Source: Sphingomonadales bacterium (GTDB lineage: Bacteria; Pseudomonadota; Alphaproteobacteria; Sphingomonadales; Kordiimonadaceae). From it: 64,000 bases of DNA. The stretch covers positions 62,001 through 126,000 of the forward strand of contig JAALKD010000002.1 in NCBI GenBank assembly GCA_011088215.1, given 5' to 3'. Both the position numbers and the translations under genes were made by a program. Positions 17,861-28,739 of this stretch are shown here, one piece after another. Numbering within the stretch: position 1 is the first letter of the stretch; each line of letters begins with the position of its first letter. Under the pieces are notes generated by a model, which was not told the origin of the DNA, ran no database searches, and saw only the letters and a list, made by a program, of their open reading frames with translations.

Positions 17861-18358
17861 TCAGAACGGGATTTCGTCGTCCAAGTCGGCTGCGCCGCCA
17901 GCGGGTGCGTTTCCACCTTGTTGACCCCCACCTTGCTGTCCGCCATGAGATTGGCCGCCGCCGTAATTTGACTGGTTGTCGCTAAAGCCACCACCTGCAC
18001 CATCGTTGCGGCTATCCAACATGGTTAGCTCGCCGCGGAAACGCTGTAGAACTACTTCGGTTGAATATTTTTCCGTGCCAGACTGATCAGTCCATTTACG
18101 AGTTTGAAGCTGGCCTTCCACATAAATTTTGGAGCCTTTTTTCAAATAATTTTGCGCAACCTTGGCAAGATTTTCGTTAAAAATCACCACACGGTGCCAC
18201 TCAGTTTTATCGCGGCGCTCACCAGTGTTCTTGTCGCGCCAATTTTCGGACGTCGCAACCGACAGGTTCACCACTGGTGAACCATCCTGCATCGAACGCA
18301 CCTCAGGGTCACGGCCCAGATTACCAACCAAAATTACTTTATTTACACTACCAGCCAT
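17861..18358 (-). CDS. ssb: Single-stranded DNA-binding protein
   Basis: A 165-residue SSB. The OB fold runs from [18 protein letters not shown] through [30 protein letters not shown] and [16 protein letters not shown]. It is followed by a Gly/Gln-rich flexible linker with [11 protein letters not shown] and the acidic tip DLDDEIPF, which recruits repair and replication proteins. ATG 18358 gives the family N-terminus MAGSVNKV. A perfect GTTC-N7-GTTC LexA box lies about 125 bases upstream, so induction by DNA damage is expected, as in E. coli ssb. Confidence 0.97.
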   Translation of the reverse strand: MAGSVNKVILVGNLGRDPEVRSMQDGSPVVNLSVATSENWRDKNTGERRDKTEWHRVVIFNENLAKVAQNYLKKGSKIYVEGQLQTRKWTDQSGTEKYSTEVVLQRFRGELTMLDSRNDGAGGGFSDNQSNYGGGQSHGGQQGGGQQGGNAPAGGAADLDDEIPF

Positions 18359-18480
18359 TAGGGCCCCCTTGTTGAAATATTGAGAGGGTACAGCGTGAAA
18401 CAAACTGCCTCGCTGCCTCCATACCGGAGGGAACATAGACCACAAATGCCCGCCCTTGCAAAAGGTAATTGAGGATTTTT

Positions 18481-18495
18481 GTTCTATTTTTGTTC
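18481..18495 (-). promoter_or_regulatory. LexA (SOS) box upstream of ssb
   Basis: GTTC-TATTTTT-GTTC matches the alphaproteobacterial LexA consensus GTTC-N7-GTTC in all eight fixed positions, with the usual AT-rich spacer. It lies between ssb (minus) and the DUF1579-like gene (plus). ssb is the conventional target. Confidence 0.75.
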
Positions 18496-18625
18496 TTTTA
18501 TAGTCAACTATTGTTTTATTACTCAATTCGCCGATGGTTTCAGGCGGTTCATCGCGCCGATATAGCCAAACCAAAACATGTCGTTAGGCTCAATCTGGGA
18601 ATTTTAGCTGAATGAGGGGAATGTC

Positions 18626-19189
18626 ATGAAATCTATCAAAGCAACTTTTGCTGCTATTGCACTTGCCAGTATATTTGCGTCACCAGTGATCGCTAGACAA
18701 GCAGCCACACCTGCAGCCCCGGCAACGCCCCCGCCCCCACCCTGCACACTGGATGAAAACTTCCGGGCATTCGACTTTTGGGTCGGGGATTGGGAAGTAT
18801 CAACATGGCCCGGCGGCGGTGCCATTGGCGGACACAATAAAATTTCGCCGGTTGAAGGCGGATGTGCGCTGGAAGAACGCTGGACAAACTCACAGGGGGG
18901 CACTGGACGCAGCCTCAATTATTACAACCCCAACACCGGAAAATGGCGGCAGCTATGGGTCGCGGGCGGTTATTCAATCGATATTGTTGGCGGTCTGAAG
19001 GAAGGCGCGATGGCCCTGGAAGGCACCATCTACTATTATACCCAGAAGAATTCAGTTCCGTTTAAAGGCACATGGACCCCACAGCCTGATGGAAGTGTGC
19101 GTCAGTTTTTTGAACAATATAACGCGGAAACCAAAGAATGGGCCGTATGGTTTGATGGCAAATATGTTCGCTATACGCCTGAAGACTGA
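18626..19189 (+). CDS. Secreted DUF1579-like protein
   Basis: A 187-residue protein with a signal peptide ending near VIARQA, an Ala/Pro-rich linker (ATPAAPATPPPPP), then a beta-rich domain beginning FRAFDFWVGDWEVSTWPGG, with repeated Trp/Tyr blocks (LNYYNPNTGKWRQLWVAGG). This 'FDFWxGxW' opening is the hallmark of a large family of uncharacterised periplasmic lipocalin-like proteins. GAGGGGA precedes ATG 18626. It sits between ssb and uvrA, which are often direct neighbours elsewhere, so it is probably an insertion into that pair. Confidence 0.75.
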   Translation: MKSIKATFAAIALASIFASPVIARQAATPAAPATPPPPPCTLDENFRAFDFWVGDWEVSTWPGGGAIGGHNKISPVEGGCALEERWTNSQGGTGRSLNYYNPNTGKWRQLWVAGGYSIDIVGGLKEGAMALEGTIYYYTQKNSVPFKGTWTPQPDGSVRQFFEQYNAETKEWAVWFDGKYVRYTPED

Positions 19190-19250
19190 GCCGAGAAGCG
19201 GTACCGGAGAGTTAAGTCTATGGTACCCTTCTATTCATCACTAACCGAAA

Positions 19251-19655
19251 TTATTCACTGGAACTGGCTTCATATTGCGGCACACCCGGCAACGCCGCAG
19301 CACCTTCCATCCTGCTACGGGTGAATATTTCGTACGACACTTCGATGTTTGATGTGTCGTCAAGGGTAGCGGTACTAATATCTACCATATCCCTGAGCTT
19401 CAATCCGTCCCATTGCAAAGGCGTGCCGCACTCCACACAAAACCGACGAATAGCTGCCGGACTTGCAGAATACTCGCCGGAAGGTTTGTTGATCCACCTA
19501 AACTGGCTCACTGGCACAAATGTGGATGTCACAAAGGGCGCGCCGGAATTTTTCTGGCAGTCACGACAATGACAGTTTCCAGTTTCGTGGCCAGACAAAT
19601 CAATTTCATACCGCGCTTTACCGCATAAGCAACCACCCTGACGGATATCTGTCAT
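19251..19655 (-). CDS. GFA-family (glutathione-dependent formaldehyde-activating-like) protein
   Basis: A 134-residue zinc protein with the family ligand set: GGCLCGKARYE, NCHCRDCQKNSGAPF and RRFCVECGTPL. These build the two zinc sites of the Gfa/CENP-V fold. Family members act on S-hydroxymethylglutathione or are of unknown function, and the name is inherited rather than proven. It lies between the DUF1579-like gene and uvrA, transcribed away from uvrA. Confidence 0.88.
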   Translation of the reverse strand: MTDIRQGGCLCGKARYEIDLSGHETGNCHCRDCQKNSGAPFVTSTFVPVSQFRWINKPSGEYSASPAAIRRFCVECGTPLQWDGLKLRDMVDISTATLDDTSNIEVSYEIFTRSRMEGAAALPGVPQYEASSSE

Positions 19656-19770
19656 TCATTCCTCCCATTGTGGACTTCAGCTGCAGTTAAAGGTGTTAGA
19701 AAGCGTATAAAACCACAATCACGGCAGGTTATCATAATCTTCTCCATATTTTGTCAGGAGTGATAGAATT

Positions 19771-19785
19771 GTTCTTTATTTGTTC
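19771..19785 (+). promoter_or_regulatory. LexA (SOS) box upstream of uvrA
   Basis: GTTC-TTTATTT-GTTC, a perfect alphaproteobacterial LexA box about 100 bases before the uvrA start. An extra GGAAC follows six bases later, but its spacing does not make a second full box. Confidence 0.75.
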
Positions 19786-19886
19786 TTTACGGAACATTAT
19801 GGTGATCGCGCTTGACACCGGCGCCATTACGGCCCAATTCATATCATGAAAACTGGTCATAAACCTGGCCCTAGCGAGACACATGT

Positions 19887-22745
19887 ATGCTTACAGAAAT
19901 TTCAGTGCGCGGCGCGCGTGAACATAACCTAAAATCGGTCAATGTTGATATCCCGCGTGACAAGCTGGTTGTTATCACCGGGTTATCGGGCTCGGGCAAG
20001 TCATCGCTCGCGTTTGATACTATTTATGCCGAGGGTCAGCGCCGCTATGTGGAAAGCCTGAGCGCCTACGCCCGGCAGTTCCTGGAAATGATGCAAAAGC
20101 CCGATGTAGACCATATTGAAGGCCTGTCACCGGCTATTTCTATCGAGCAAAAAACAACCAGCAAAAACCCTCGCTCAACCGTGGGCACTGTTACCGAAAT
20201 TTATGATTATATGCGCCTGTTGTGGGCACGCGTGGGCATCCCCTACTCGCCTACGACCGGCCTACCCATTGAAAGCCAAACGGTTAGCCCAATGGTCGAC
20301 CGCATCATGACACTGGAAGAAGGCACACGCATTTATCTGCTCGCACCGATTGTGCGTGGCCGCAAAGGCGAATACCGCAAGGAATTCGGCGAGCTGCAAA
20401 AGCGTGGATTCCAACGCGTGAAGGTGGATGGTGAATTTTACCTGATTGAAGACGTGCCCGCGCTGGACAAAAAATACAAACACGACATTGACGTAGTAGT
20501 TGACCGGCTGGTGGTTAAAAGTGGGTTGGAACAGCGGCTGGCGGACAGCGTGGAAACCGCGCTGGAGCTTACCGAAGGCCTTGTTGCCTATGAACTGGCT
20601 TCCAAAGATGAAACCGAGCAAGAGCGGCACCTGATGTCGGCCAAATTCGCCTGCCCTGAGTCTGGTTTCACTATTGAAGAGATCGAGCCGCGGTTGTTTT
20701 CATTCAACAACCCTTTTGGGGCGTGCCCTGAATGCGATGGATTGGGCAACAAGCTTTATTTCGATCCGAATCTGGCAGTGCCGGACAAGAGCAAAACTGT
20801 TCGCGCCGGTGCACTTGCCCCATGGGCAAACCGGGCCAACAACCCCTCACCTTTTTACTTTCAAGCACTGGATGCGGTTGCAGGTCATTTTGGTGTCTCG
20901 CTTGATGTTCCGTGGAGCGAGCTGCCCGAACAGGCCCAACAAGCGTTCTTATACGGCACAGGCAAAACATCAGTTACCATCGTATATGCAGACGGCAAGC
21001 GCCGGTTTGAGGTCAATAAACCGTTTGAAGGCGTGCTCAACAATGTTGAACGTCGCTGGCGCGAAACCGACAGCAATTGGATGCGCGACGAATTGTCTAA
21101 ATACCAATCGTCGACCACATGTACCAAATGCAAGGGCGCACGCCTAAAGCCCGAGGCATTAGCGGTGAAGATTGACGCTACTCATATCAGTGATGTTACC
21201 GCTATGTCAGTCTCTGCAGCACATGACTGGTTTTCAACCCTGCCAGAACGCTTGACCGAAAAACAACAACAAATTGCTGAAAAGGTGCTGAAGGAAATTC
21301 AAGACCGGCTAGGTTTCCTTAATAATGTAGGACTGCAATATCTGACACTCAGCCGATCGTCTGGCACGCTGTCCGGCGGCGAAAGTCAACGCATCCGTCT
21401 GGCATCACAAATCGGCTCTGGCCTTACCGGCGTATTGTATGTGCTTGATGAGCCTTCAATAGGCCTACATCAACGCGACAATGAGCGATTGTTGGAAACC
21501 CTGAAAAATTTGCGCGATATCGGCAATACAGTATTGGTGGTTGAGCACGACGAAGACGCCATCCGCAGCGCAGACTATGTCATCGACATGGGCCCCGGTG
21601 CCGGCGAACATGGCGGCAAGATTGTCGCAGAGGGCAAACCAGAAAAGGTGTTGCGCAATCCGAAAAGCCTCACCGGTCAATATATGACCGGGGTTCGATC
21701 TGTACCAACACCGGATAGCCGCAGGCCCGGAAAAGGCACGTTCCTGACCGTCAAGGGCGCCACTGCCAATAATCTACGCGGTGTGGACGGCAGCATTCCC
21801 CTGGGCACGCTTACCTGCATCACTGGCGTATCAGGGTCGGGCAAGTCCACCTTCACCATTGAAACGCTTTATAAGGCCGTTGCCAAGCATCTAAACAAAA
21901 ACCGAATGGTTCCGGGACCGCATACATCTATCGAAGGGCTGGAACATCTGGACAAGATCGTAGACATCGATCAAAGCCCCATAGGCCGAACACCGCGCTC
22001 TAACCCCGCCACATACACCGATGCTTTCACTCCGATCCGCGATTGGTTCGCAGGCCTGCCCGAAGCACAGGCGCGTGGTTACAAGCCTGGGCGCTTCTCC
22101 TTCAACGTGAAAGGCGGACGCTGTGAGGCATGTCGCGGCGATGGCATGATCAAAATCGAGATGCATTTCCTGCCCGACGTTTATGTGCAATGCGATCAGT
22201 GCAAGGGCAAACGCTACAACAGAGAAACGTTGGAAATATTATTTAAAAACAAGTCAATATCTGATGTACTTGACATGACAGTTGAAGAAGGTGTTGGCTT
22301 TTTCAAAGCGGTACCCGCCATTCGCAACAAGCTTGAAATGCTGGAAAAAGTAGGCCTCGGCTATATCCGGGTTGGACAGCAAGCCACTACGCTTTCAGGC
22401 GGCGAAGCGCAGCGAGTAAAGCTAGCCAAGGAGCTGTCAAAACGTTCTACCGGCAAAACACTTTATATTCTGGATGAGCCAACCACTGGCCTGCATTTTG
22501 AAGACATCCGTAAACTGATGGAAGTGCTGCAAGCACTAGTGGAACAAGGCAACACCGTTGTGGTGATCGAGCACAACCTGGAAGTGATCAAAACCGCTGA
22601 CTGGATACTTGACCTTGGGCCCGAGGGCGGAGACGGCGGCGGCGAAATTATCGCTGTGGGCACGCCTGAAGATGTGGCCATGTGCGCAGCCAGCTATACC
22701 GGGCAGTATCTGGCCCCTGTTTTGGCACGTCAAGCCGCCGAATAA
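19887..22745 (+). CDS. uvrA: Excinuclease ABC subunit A
   Basis: A 952-residue UvrA, full length. It has two ABC-ATPase modules (Walker [16 protein letters not shown] near residue 32 and [15 protein letters not shown] near 655; signatures [13 protein letters not shown] and [13 protein letters not shown]), and zinc modules with [26 protein letters not shown] and CDQCKGKRY. It recognises bulky lesions and loads UvrB in nucleotide-excision repair. The start ATGCTTACAGAAATTTCAGTG gives the standard [17 protein letters not shown]-terminus. A perfect LexA box upstream marks SOS control. Confidence 0.98.
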   Translation: MLTEISVRGAREHNLKSVNVDIPRDKLVVITGLSGSGKSSLAFDTIYAEGQRRYVESLSAYARQFLEMMQKPDVDHIEGLSPAISIEQKTTSKNPRSTVGTVTEIYDYMRLLWARVGIPYSPTTGLPIESQTVSPMVDRIMTLEEGTRIYLLAPIVRGRKGEYRKEFGELQKRGFQRVKVDGEFYLIEDVPALDKKYKHDIDVVVDRLVVKSGLEQRLADSVETALELTEGLVAYELASKDETEQERHLMSAKFACPESGFTIEEIEPRLFSFNNPFGACPECDGLGNKLYFDPNLAVPDKSKTVRAGALAPWANRANNPSPFYFQALDAVAGHFGVSLDVPWSELPEQAQQAFLYGTGKTSVTIVYADGKRRFEVNKPFEGVLNNVERRWRETDSNWMRDELSKYQSSTTCTKCKGARLKPEALAVKIDATHISDVTAMSVSAAHDWFSTLPERLTEKQQQIAEKVLKEIQDRLGFLNNVGLQYLTLSRSSGTLSGGESQRIRLASQIGSGLTGVLYVLDEPSIGLHQRDNERLLETLKNLRDIGNTVLVVEHDEDAIRSADYVIDMGPGAGEHGGKIVAEGKPEKVLRNPKSLTGQYMTGVRSVPTPDSRRPGKGTFLTVKGATANNLRGVDGSIPLGTLTCITGVSGSGKSTFTIETLYKAVAKHLNKNRMVPGPHTSIEGLEHLDKIVDIDQSPIGRTPRSNPATYTDAFTPIRDWFAGLPEAQARGYKPGRFSFNVKGGRCEACRGDGMIKIEMHFLPDVYVQCDQCKGKRYNRETLEILFKNKSISDVLDMTVEEGVGFFKAVPAIRNKLEMLEKVGLGYIRVGQQATTLSGGEAQRVKLAKELSKRSTGKTLYILDEPTTGLHFEDIRKLMEVLQALVEQGNTVVVIEHNLEVIKTADWILDLGPEGGDGGGEIIAVGTPEDVAMCAASYTGQYLAPVLARQAAE

Positions 22746-22864
22746 AACGCTTCTTAAACGATGAACTTGTAGTTTGTTCACACTGGCTTAAGCTTGGTCG
22801 CGCCAAATTATCGCCATTATACAGTGTTTTGATTACCTGAACCCAAATTACACGGAAGAAAACC

Positions 22865-24499
22865 ATGAAATTCAACCGAGCCCGCTTGTTCTTCGTATTT
22901 TCTATATTGCTAACGGGGTCGTTAGCGCAACCAACATTGGCCGATAATATCAGCGTAGAAGCACCCATAAGTGCCGTCACCATGTACCGCGGCAATGGTG
23001 CCATCGTCACGCGAACCGCAAGCTTCACCCTGCCCGAAGGCAATCACACAGTCATGATCGCAGGGCTGACGGAGGATATGAACGAAGACTACGGTGTGCG
23101 GGCACGCTTCACAAATGTGAGCGCACTGGTATCGCAGGTGCGACTGGAGGAAAAATTCAGCAGTGCAGTGGTTGCCGAAACACAAAAGGCGCTCATTGCA
23201 CAGATTAGAGCGCTTGAAGACCAAAACGCTGCCGATCAGGCAACGCTTGAATCGTTAAGAATACAATTGGCGTTCATCGAGAAAATGAGTTCAAACGCTG
23301 GCAACAAAGCGATGGAGGGCAGCGCTGATCCCGATGTTCTATTTGCAGCACTGCAAAAGTCGCTGGAATTTGTACGCACCAACAGCGGCAGCCTGGTCGC
23401 TGAGCGCACCGCCCTGCGCGCCGCTGTATCGGTCCGGAACACAGAAATTCAAGCGCTTAGGCGCGAGCTTGAACAGACCGGGTCGCAGCGTAAAGCCACG
23501 ATTGACGCCAACATTGCAGTTTCCAATGCTTCAGCGGGCCCTGTGACTCTTGAGCTGACCTATATGGTCGAGGACGCAGAGTGGTCGGTTGAAACCGAGG
23601 CAAGCCTTGATAGCGCGGCTTCATCGACAAGCGTTAGGCTATTTGCCAACGTCAGCCAGCAAACCGGTGAAGACTGGGCAAATGTACCGCTGAAACTATC
23701 AACCACCACGCCCTCTACAGACATAGAAAACTTTAAACCAAACCCCGAATATTGGAATATTACCGATAAAAATCAGCCGCGATTTGAAAGGCTTAAAACC
23801 CAAGATGCGATGCTGCGCGAGATGCCGGACATTGAAGAGGTGGTTGTTACGGCAAGCCGTATCAGATTCAACAATACCAGCTTCGATGCGGAGTTTGTCA
23901 TAGACCAATCTGTCTCGCTTGCCTCTGACGGATCGGAACAGCGGTTTCTGGTGTCAACTTCAACTGCTGATACTACCGTTGTACTTCGCACTACCCCACG
24001 ACAGGACCATACAGCTTATGTATACGGCGACACAGAGCTGGACGGTTTCCCCTATCTAACCGAACCGGCGGTTTCGCTTACACGCGATGGCACCTACGTG
24101 GGTAATGGCACATGGCCTGACCTTCAGCCAAAAACCATGCTGGAACTGCCATTCGGCGCCACCGACCGGGTTAAAATTGAGACAATCACCCTACCCAGTG
24201 AAGACGGCGACAGCGGTGTTTTCAGAAAACGTGTGAACCGTGAAGAGCGGCTACAATTCCGCATTACCAATAATAACAGCGTGCCGATAACGATGGAGGT
24301 GTTTGACCGTATCCCAAACTCAAAGCATGAAGACCTGAAAATTGAAGCGTTGTCTGGTAGCACCAACCCCACCGTCCGCAATGTGGCCGAACAACCAGGC
24401 GTGATCATGTGGCGCAAAACAATAGCCCCTGGCGAGGTCTGGGCGATCAACAACTGGTACAAGATCAGTTATCCAGAAGACAAACGCCTGACCCGCTAA
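22865..24499 (+). CDS. DUF4139/DUF4140 (mucoidy-inhibitor MuiA-like) secreted protein
   Basis: A 544-residue exported protein: signal peptide to about residue 28 (GSLAQPTLA), an N-terminal beta-sandwich with ISAVTMYRGNGAIVTRTAS (the DUF4140 opening), a coiled coil of about 100 residues (two helical stretches around ALIAQIRALEDQN and TEIQALRRELEQTG), then the DUF4139 region (LTYMVEDAEWSVETEASL, LPFGATDRVKIETI) ending in NNWYKISYPEDKRL. These proteins are periplasmic or surface-associated and their role is not established. It appears to be a single gene, without frameshift. Confidence 0.82.
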   Translation: MKFNRARLFFVFSILLTGSLAQPTLADNISVEAPISAVTMYRGNGAIVTRTASFTLPEGNHTVMIAGLTEDMNEDYGVRARFTNVSALVSQVRLEEKFSSAVVAETQKALIAQIRALEDQNAADQATLESLRIQLAFIEKMSSNAGNKAMEGSADPDVLFAALQKSLEFVRTNSGSLVAERTALRAAVSVRNTEIQALRRELEQTGSQRKATIDANIAVSNASAGPVTLELTYMVEDAEWSVETEASLDSAASSTSVRLFANVSQQTGEDWANVPLKLSTTTPSTDIENFKPNPEYWNITDKNQPRFERLKTQDAMLREMPDIEEVVVTASRIRFNNTSFDAEFVIDQSVSLASDGSEQRFLVSTSTADTTVVLRTTPRQDHTAYVYGDTELDGFPYLTEPAVSLTRDGTYVGNGTWPDLQPKTMLELPFGATDRVKIETITLPSEDGDSGVFRKRVNREERLQFRITNNNSVPITMEVFDRIPNSKHEDLKIEALSGSTNPTVRNVAEQPGVIMWRKTIAPGEVWAINNWYKISYPEDKRLTR

Positions 24500-24617
24500 C
24501 AAATCTGACCACCACTTTAGTTCAAACGCACTCTCAAGAGGCCAAAGCGCAACCTTTATATGCTTAATTGAAATTTTACCCTGTAACTATATGGTCTTTG
24601 AAAGGACTAAAGATCAA

Positions 24618-24638
24618 ACAGGCTACATAGAAGCCTGT
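24618..24638 (+). promoter_or_regulatory. Leader hairpin before the binding-protein gene
   Basis: ACAGGCT-ACATAGA-AGCCTGT, a perfect seven-pair stem with a seven-base loop, 20 bases before the start codon and just ahead of GGGAAC. No T-run follows, so it would act on translation or mRNA stability rather than terminate. Confidence 0.3.
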
Positions 24639-24658
24639 ATATGGGAACATAAATATCG

Positions 24659-25519
24659 ATGATATTCGACCGACATAAAACCTGGGGCGTTAACGCCCTG
24701 TTGTTCGCCATCATCCTCACTGCATATAAGCCGTCTACAGCCGATCAGTCCGACACACGCACAGCAGCTAATTTACAACGTCAATCAATATCTGTGGCAA
24801 CTCGCCAGGATATCCAGCCCTACGTGGTAAACCAGGGTTCTGGTGGCTTTGAAATTGAGTTAGTGGAAGCGATATTCAGCCAGACATCTTACATACCTGC
24901 TTTCATTCAGATGCCGCGTGTTCGTATGCTGCAAACATACAATGCAAAAGGCGTTGACGGTATATTGACTTCAAATGTCACCCTCAGCGGGCAAGGTTGC
25001 CTGACCGATTGGTACATCCAGCATCAGAATGTTGGTATTACGCTGGCCGCGCGTGACATTGCGATTTCACGATTGCCGGATATTGCCGACCTTTCGGTCA
25101 TCACTTTTGACGACGCGCGGAATTTTTTGGGGCCCGCATTCACCACCGAGACAGCTAAAAGCCCGCGTTACATGGAATCGCCCGATCAGAAAAAACATAT
25201 TTCGTTGTTATATTTCGGCTATTTCGATGTGGCTATTGGCGACGAATGGATACTCAAAATGGCGCAAGTCGACCACAAGCGCAAATCAGGTACTTACAAA
25301 CCGTTGACAATCCATCGGATATTGCCAACCACCCTATATGGTACACGCTTTCGCGAGCAAGCTGCTTGCGACGCGTTTAATCACGGCTTGAAAACCATAA
25401 GAGCCAACGGCCGATATGAAGCGATTGTTAACAAACATTTTAATCGTATCTCGGCCCACATCGCTGAGTATGAGAAAGAACTGGCTTCGGCCACAAAACC
25501 CGACTCGATTGTTCAGTAA
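24659..25519 (+). CDS. Periplasmic substrate-binding protein (SBP_bac_3 type), orphan
   Basis: A 286-residue exported protein whose order of blocks follows family-3 solute receptors: ISVATRQDIQPYVV at the first strand, GGFEIELVEAIFS, a middle segment with DGILTSNVTL, DDARNFLGPAF and a C-terminal helix NHGLKTIRANGRYEAIVN. The signal peptide lies within the first 28 residues. No ABC permease or ATPase gene is adjacent, so it may serve as a sensor or enzyme-like receptor. A second protein of the same class lies at 42022-42867. The ligand is unknown. Confidence 0.75.
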   Translation: MIFDRHKTWGVNALLFAIILTAYKPSTADQSDTRTAANLQRQSISVATRQDIQPYVVNQGSGGFEIELVEAIFSQTSYIPAFIQMPRVRMLQTYNAKGVDGILTSNVTLSGQGCLTDWYIQHQNVGITLAARDIAISRLPDIADLSVITFDDARNFLGPAFTTETAKSPRYMESPDQKKHISLLYFGYFDVAIGDEWILKMAQVDHKRKSGTYKPLTIHRILPTTLYGTRFREQAACDAFNHGLKTIRANGRYEAIVNKHFNRISAHIAEYEKELASATKPDSIVQ

Positions 25520-25542
25520 AACGGCTCAACCAACCGTTAAGC

Positions 25543-26082
25543 CTAAAAGCTACTGCCCGGCTGCTGCAGGAATGTGGCCTCTTCGGCCGTGCTTGTTCGC
25601 CCCAATATCGCATTGCGGTGTGGATAGCGGCCAAAGCGATCAATTATTTTCTTATGGGCATATTCAAACTTCAAATTATCTTCGATGCCTGGCTCATCAA
25701 ATATCTTCACCGCCAGCTCGTGGATTGCCGGGCTTTCGCTGTGCATGAAAGGCATGTAAAGGAAACTGCGCCACGCAGGAAGCCATCCGGTCTGCACTTT
25801 CAGGCAAACCGCTTCCTGCGCCAACACAAGCGCTAATCCATCGCTGGCAAATGCGCGAGCATCATCGCGGTACATATTGCGCGGGAACTGATCGAGAACA
25901 ATCACTTCGGCCAGTCTGCCCCGCCCGCGCGTGCGCCAATGTGACAGCTCCCCGGCATGTGCTGCCGCATGAATACCTTGAAACCGCCGGGTGACCAGCG
26001 CATCAAAAGCATCAGATTTTTTCCACCATGCCTTGGGGCCAGCCTCGAAAAACCAAAAATGAAGTATGTCTTCAGGTGTCAC
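25543..26082 (-). CDS. DUF924 family protein
   Basis: A 179-residue all-helical cytoplasmic protein. It begins EDILHFWFFEAGPKAWWKK and contains VIVLDQFPRNMYR and FLYMPFMHSESPAIHE, the three conserved blocks of DUF924 (TPR-like fold, role unknown). It ends with the usual RYPHRNAILGR motif. Its start is 46 bases after the M28 peptidase stop on the same strand, so the two may be cotranscribed. Confidence 0.9.
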   Translation of the reverse strand: MTPEDILHFWFFEAGPKAWWKKSDAFDALVTRRFQGIHAAAHAGELSHWRTRGRGRLAEVIVLDQFPRNMYRDDARAFASDGLALVLAQEAVCLKVQTGWLPAWRSFLYMPFMHSESPAIHELAVKIFDEPGIEDNLKFEYAHKKIIDRFGRYPHRNAILGRTSTAEEATFLQQPGSSF

Positions 26083-26128
26083 TGTTTATTTTCCTTTGTT
26101 GCTTTCTAGCGCGCCATTGTCAGCGGGT

Positions 26129-27286
26129 TTAAGGCGTCATCCGCACAATTGCTTCAGCAAACTTCGCTGCTACTTCAACACTACGGTGGTCTATTTTTTC
26201 AGCCGTGTCTTCGGGAGTGTGAATAGCGGTCATCTGGTTATAGCGGTCATAGGACGCCAGTGTAATGGCCTGGATGCCATCACGGGCAAACCAAACGCTA
26301 TCAAAGTCTCCCACATGGTGCGTTCCCGGTACTATACCTGCGAAACTTTCGTTAACGTTGCAGATAGTACCCGCCGTTTTGGTTAAGGCATTGACATAGT
26401 CCACCGGTGTAAACCCGCCACTTTTCTCAATATACTTCAGGTTTTGACATCCTACTGTATCCAGGTTGACTACATAGGTGTCGCGCGCTTTCAGCTCATC
26501 GCGGTGAGTTTGCCAATAATGCTGCGCGCCCAGCATGCCTGCCTCCTCGGCGCTAGTGATCACCAACCGAACCTCGGCACTTTCCGGCATATGCCGCCAT
26601 AAGTGACTGGCCGCAGAAACAGCAGCGGACACCCCGGTCAGGTTATCGTTCGCCCCCGGTACATAGCCGAACCGCCAAAAATCAATCGATGCCAGCAGTT
26701 GTGCACCAATGATCAACCCAACAATCACCAGCCGGGTAACGATATCCACATCGCCGCCCAGTCCCGCAATCATCGGCACAATAATACCAAGACTGATCAA
26801 TCCAATGCTCACATATAAGCTCGTGCGAAAGTTGCGAATCTGTCCCGGCCGATAGGCAAATGACGCGGGCGCCGTGTCGAGATGTGCCATCAAGATAAAC
26901 AGGCGCTGTCCCTGACCCTTCGGTCTCTGGCCTTTGCTGGCCACTAAATTGGCAGTTGTTTTCTGTGCGCCCCACCAAATCAGCGAGCTTACCCGCCAGT
27001 CCATAAACAGAAAGAAACTGATAAACCCAAGCGAGCCAAGCAGCATCATAATTGCGGGCATCATGTTGGCGCCCAAAACCGCAGCACAAGCTATCAGCCC
27101 TGTCAGCCAGAAAAATCGAATGTAACTGGATGGTGCGTCAAACCCTTCTTCGCTGATGTCTACTCCAAACTCACCGGTTAGGATTGTTATCAGGGTTTCG
27201 CGGGCTTCCATCTCTTCTTCAGTGCCAACTCCGCGGTGAGGCCACTGGTTCAGTCGGTCGAAAACTGCTTTCGCCTGCAACGGCAT
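26129..27286 (-). CDS. Membrane-embedded M28-family metallopeptidase
   Basis: A 385-residue protein. ATG 27286 is chosen because AAGGG lies upstream. 27322 has no ribosome site. Zinc-site blocks of aminopeptidase family M28 are visible in order: [50 protein letters not shown] and [12 protein letters not shown]. Two hydrophobic hairpins, about residues 42-85 and 132-180, flank the first zinc block. M28 peptidases are normally soluble, so the catalytic core is here divided by membrane helices. The active site probably faces the cytoplasm or the membrane interface. Confidence 0.82.
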   Translation of the reverse strand: MPLQAKAVFDRLNQWPHRGVGTEEEMEARETLITILTGEFGVDISEEGFDAPSSYIRFFWLTGLIACAAVLGANMMPAIMMLLGSLGFISFFLFMDWRVSSLIWWGAQKTTANLVASKGQRPKGQGQRLFILMAHLDTAPASFAYRPGQIRNFRTSLYVSIGLISLGIIVPMIAGLGGDVDIVTRLVIVGLIIGAQLLASIDFWRFGYVPGANDNLTGVSAAVSAASHLWRHMPESAEVRLVITSAEEAGMLGAQHYWQTHRDELKARDTYVVNLDTVGCQNLKYIEKSGGFTPVDYVNALTKTAGTICNVNESFAGIVPGTHHVGDFDSVWFARDGIQAITLASYDRYNQMTAIHTPEDTAEKIDHRSVEVAAKFAEAIVRMTP

Positions 27287-27401
27287 AAACTGGATACCCT
27301 TCAAGTTACGACACTCGGCCATATACTGTTCGTTTTTTTCTTACATTATCGGGCGGCCTCCGGTAAACAGGCGCGATCAAATAAAGGGAACGATTTTCGC
27401 G

Positions 27402-28736
27402 ATGACAAATAACACCAAACCCGTTCATATCATCGGCGGCGGTCTCGCCGGTTCGGAAGCCGCATGGCAGGTGGCCTCACGCGGCGTACCAGCGATAATA
27501 CATGAGATGCGTCCTGTACGAAAAACCGATGCCCACCATACCGATGGGTTGGCAGAACTGGTATGTTCCAACTCATTTCGGTCCGACGACGCGGAAAACA
27601 ACGCAGTTGGCCTGTTGCACGAAGAAATGCGTCGCATGAATTCGTTGATCATTGCTTCCGCGGACAAACACAAAGTACCAGCCGGGTCCGCACTGGCGGT
27701 TGACCGCGACGAATTTTCGGCCGAAGTCACAAAAAAACTGGAAGATCATGCACTTATATCCATCGAACGCGAGGAAATTGTGGGGCTTCCACCCAAAGAA
27801 TGGGACAATGTCATTATCGCCACTGGCCCGCTCACATCGCCGGCGCTGTCGCAGGCAATTCTTGATCTGTGCGGCGAGGAAGGTCTGGCATTTTTCGATG
27901 CCATCGCACCGATTGTCTATAAAGACAGCATTGATTTTGACACCGCGTGGTTCCAAAGCCGCTATGACAAGGGCGAAGGCGCAGACTACATAAACTTGCC
28001 AATGAACAAAGAGCAGTATGACTGTTTCATTGAAGCACTAAACACCGGTGAGAAAGCCGACTTCAAACAATGGGAAAAAGACACCCCCTATTTCGAAGGT
28101 TGTATGCCAATCGAGGTAATGGCTGAACGCGGTCCGGAAACACTGCGATTTGGTCCCATGAAACCTGTAGGCCTGCAAAGCCCACATATGGAAGGCCGGT
28201 GCCATGCCGTTGTGCAATTGCGGCAGGACAACAAGCTGGGCACGCTATACAATATGGTTGGCTTTCAAACCAAGCTGACCTACGGCGAACAAACCCGTAT
28301 ATTCAAGAGTATTCCCGGGCTGGAAAACGCACAGTTTGCCCGACTTGGTGGTCTGCATCGCAATACTTTCATCAACAGCCCAATGGTTCTGGATAATTTG
28401 ATGCGCATGAAAGCCGACCTGCGTCTGCGGTTCGCAGGTCAAATTACTGGCGTTGAAGGCTATGTTGAAAGCGCGGCCATGGGCTTAATGACTGGCGTTA
28501 TGGCGGCGACAGAACGGCTGGGTGGCATGCCCGGCACACCGCCCGAAACAACAGCCTTCGGTGCGCTTATCAACCATATTACCGGCGGAGCCGACGTAAA
28601 AACATTCCAGCCAATGAATGTGAATTTTGGACTATTTCCGGTGATAGAAGGTAAAATGAAGAAAAAAGACCGTAAACCGGCGAAAGCGGCTCGAGCTCTG
28701 TCTGCTCTATCAGAGTGGAAAAACAGCCTGGGTTAG
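27402..28736 (+). CDS. trmFO: Folate-dependent tRNA (uracil-54-C5)-methyltransferase TrmFO
   Basis: A 444-residue flavoprotein making 5-methyluridine at position 54 of tRNAs with methylene-tetrahydrofolate and FADH2. Motifs: [16 protein letters not shown] (FAD), [25 protein letters not shown] (catalytic Cys in a CSNS block), [23 protein letters not shown] and [16 protein letters not shown]. Full length. This route replaces SAM-dependent TrmA in many alphaproteobacteria. It diverges from the M28 peptidase and meets the TPR gene three bases after its stop. Confidence 0.96.
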   Translation: MTNNTKPVHIIGGGLAGSEAAWQVASRGVPAIIHEMRPVRKTDAHHTDGLAELVCSNSFRSDDAENNAVGLLHEEMRRMNSLIIASADKHKVPAGSALAVDRDEFSAEVTKKLEDHALISIEREEIVGLPPKEWDNVIIATGPLTSPALSQAILDLCGEEGLAFFDAIAPIVYKDSIDFDTAWFQSRYDKGEGADYINLPMNKEQYDCFIEALNTGEKADFKQWEKDTPYFEGCMPIEVMAERGPETLRFGPMKPVGLQSPHMEGRCHAVVQLRQDNKLGTLYNMVGFQTKLTYGEQTRIFKSIPGLENAQFARLGGLHRNTFINSPMVLDNLMRMKADLRLRFAGQITGVEGYVESAAMGLMTGVMAATERLGGMPGTPPETTAFGALINHITGGADVKTFQPMNVNFGLFPVIEGKMKKKDRKPAKAARALSALSEWKNSLG

Positions 28737-28739
28737 AAA

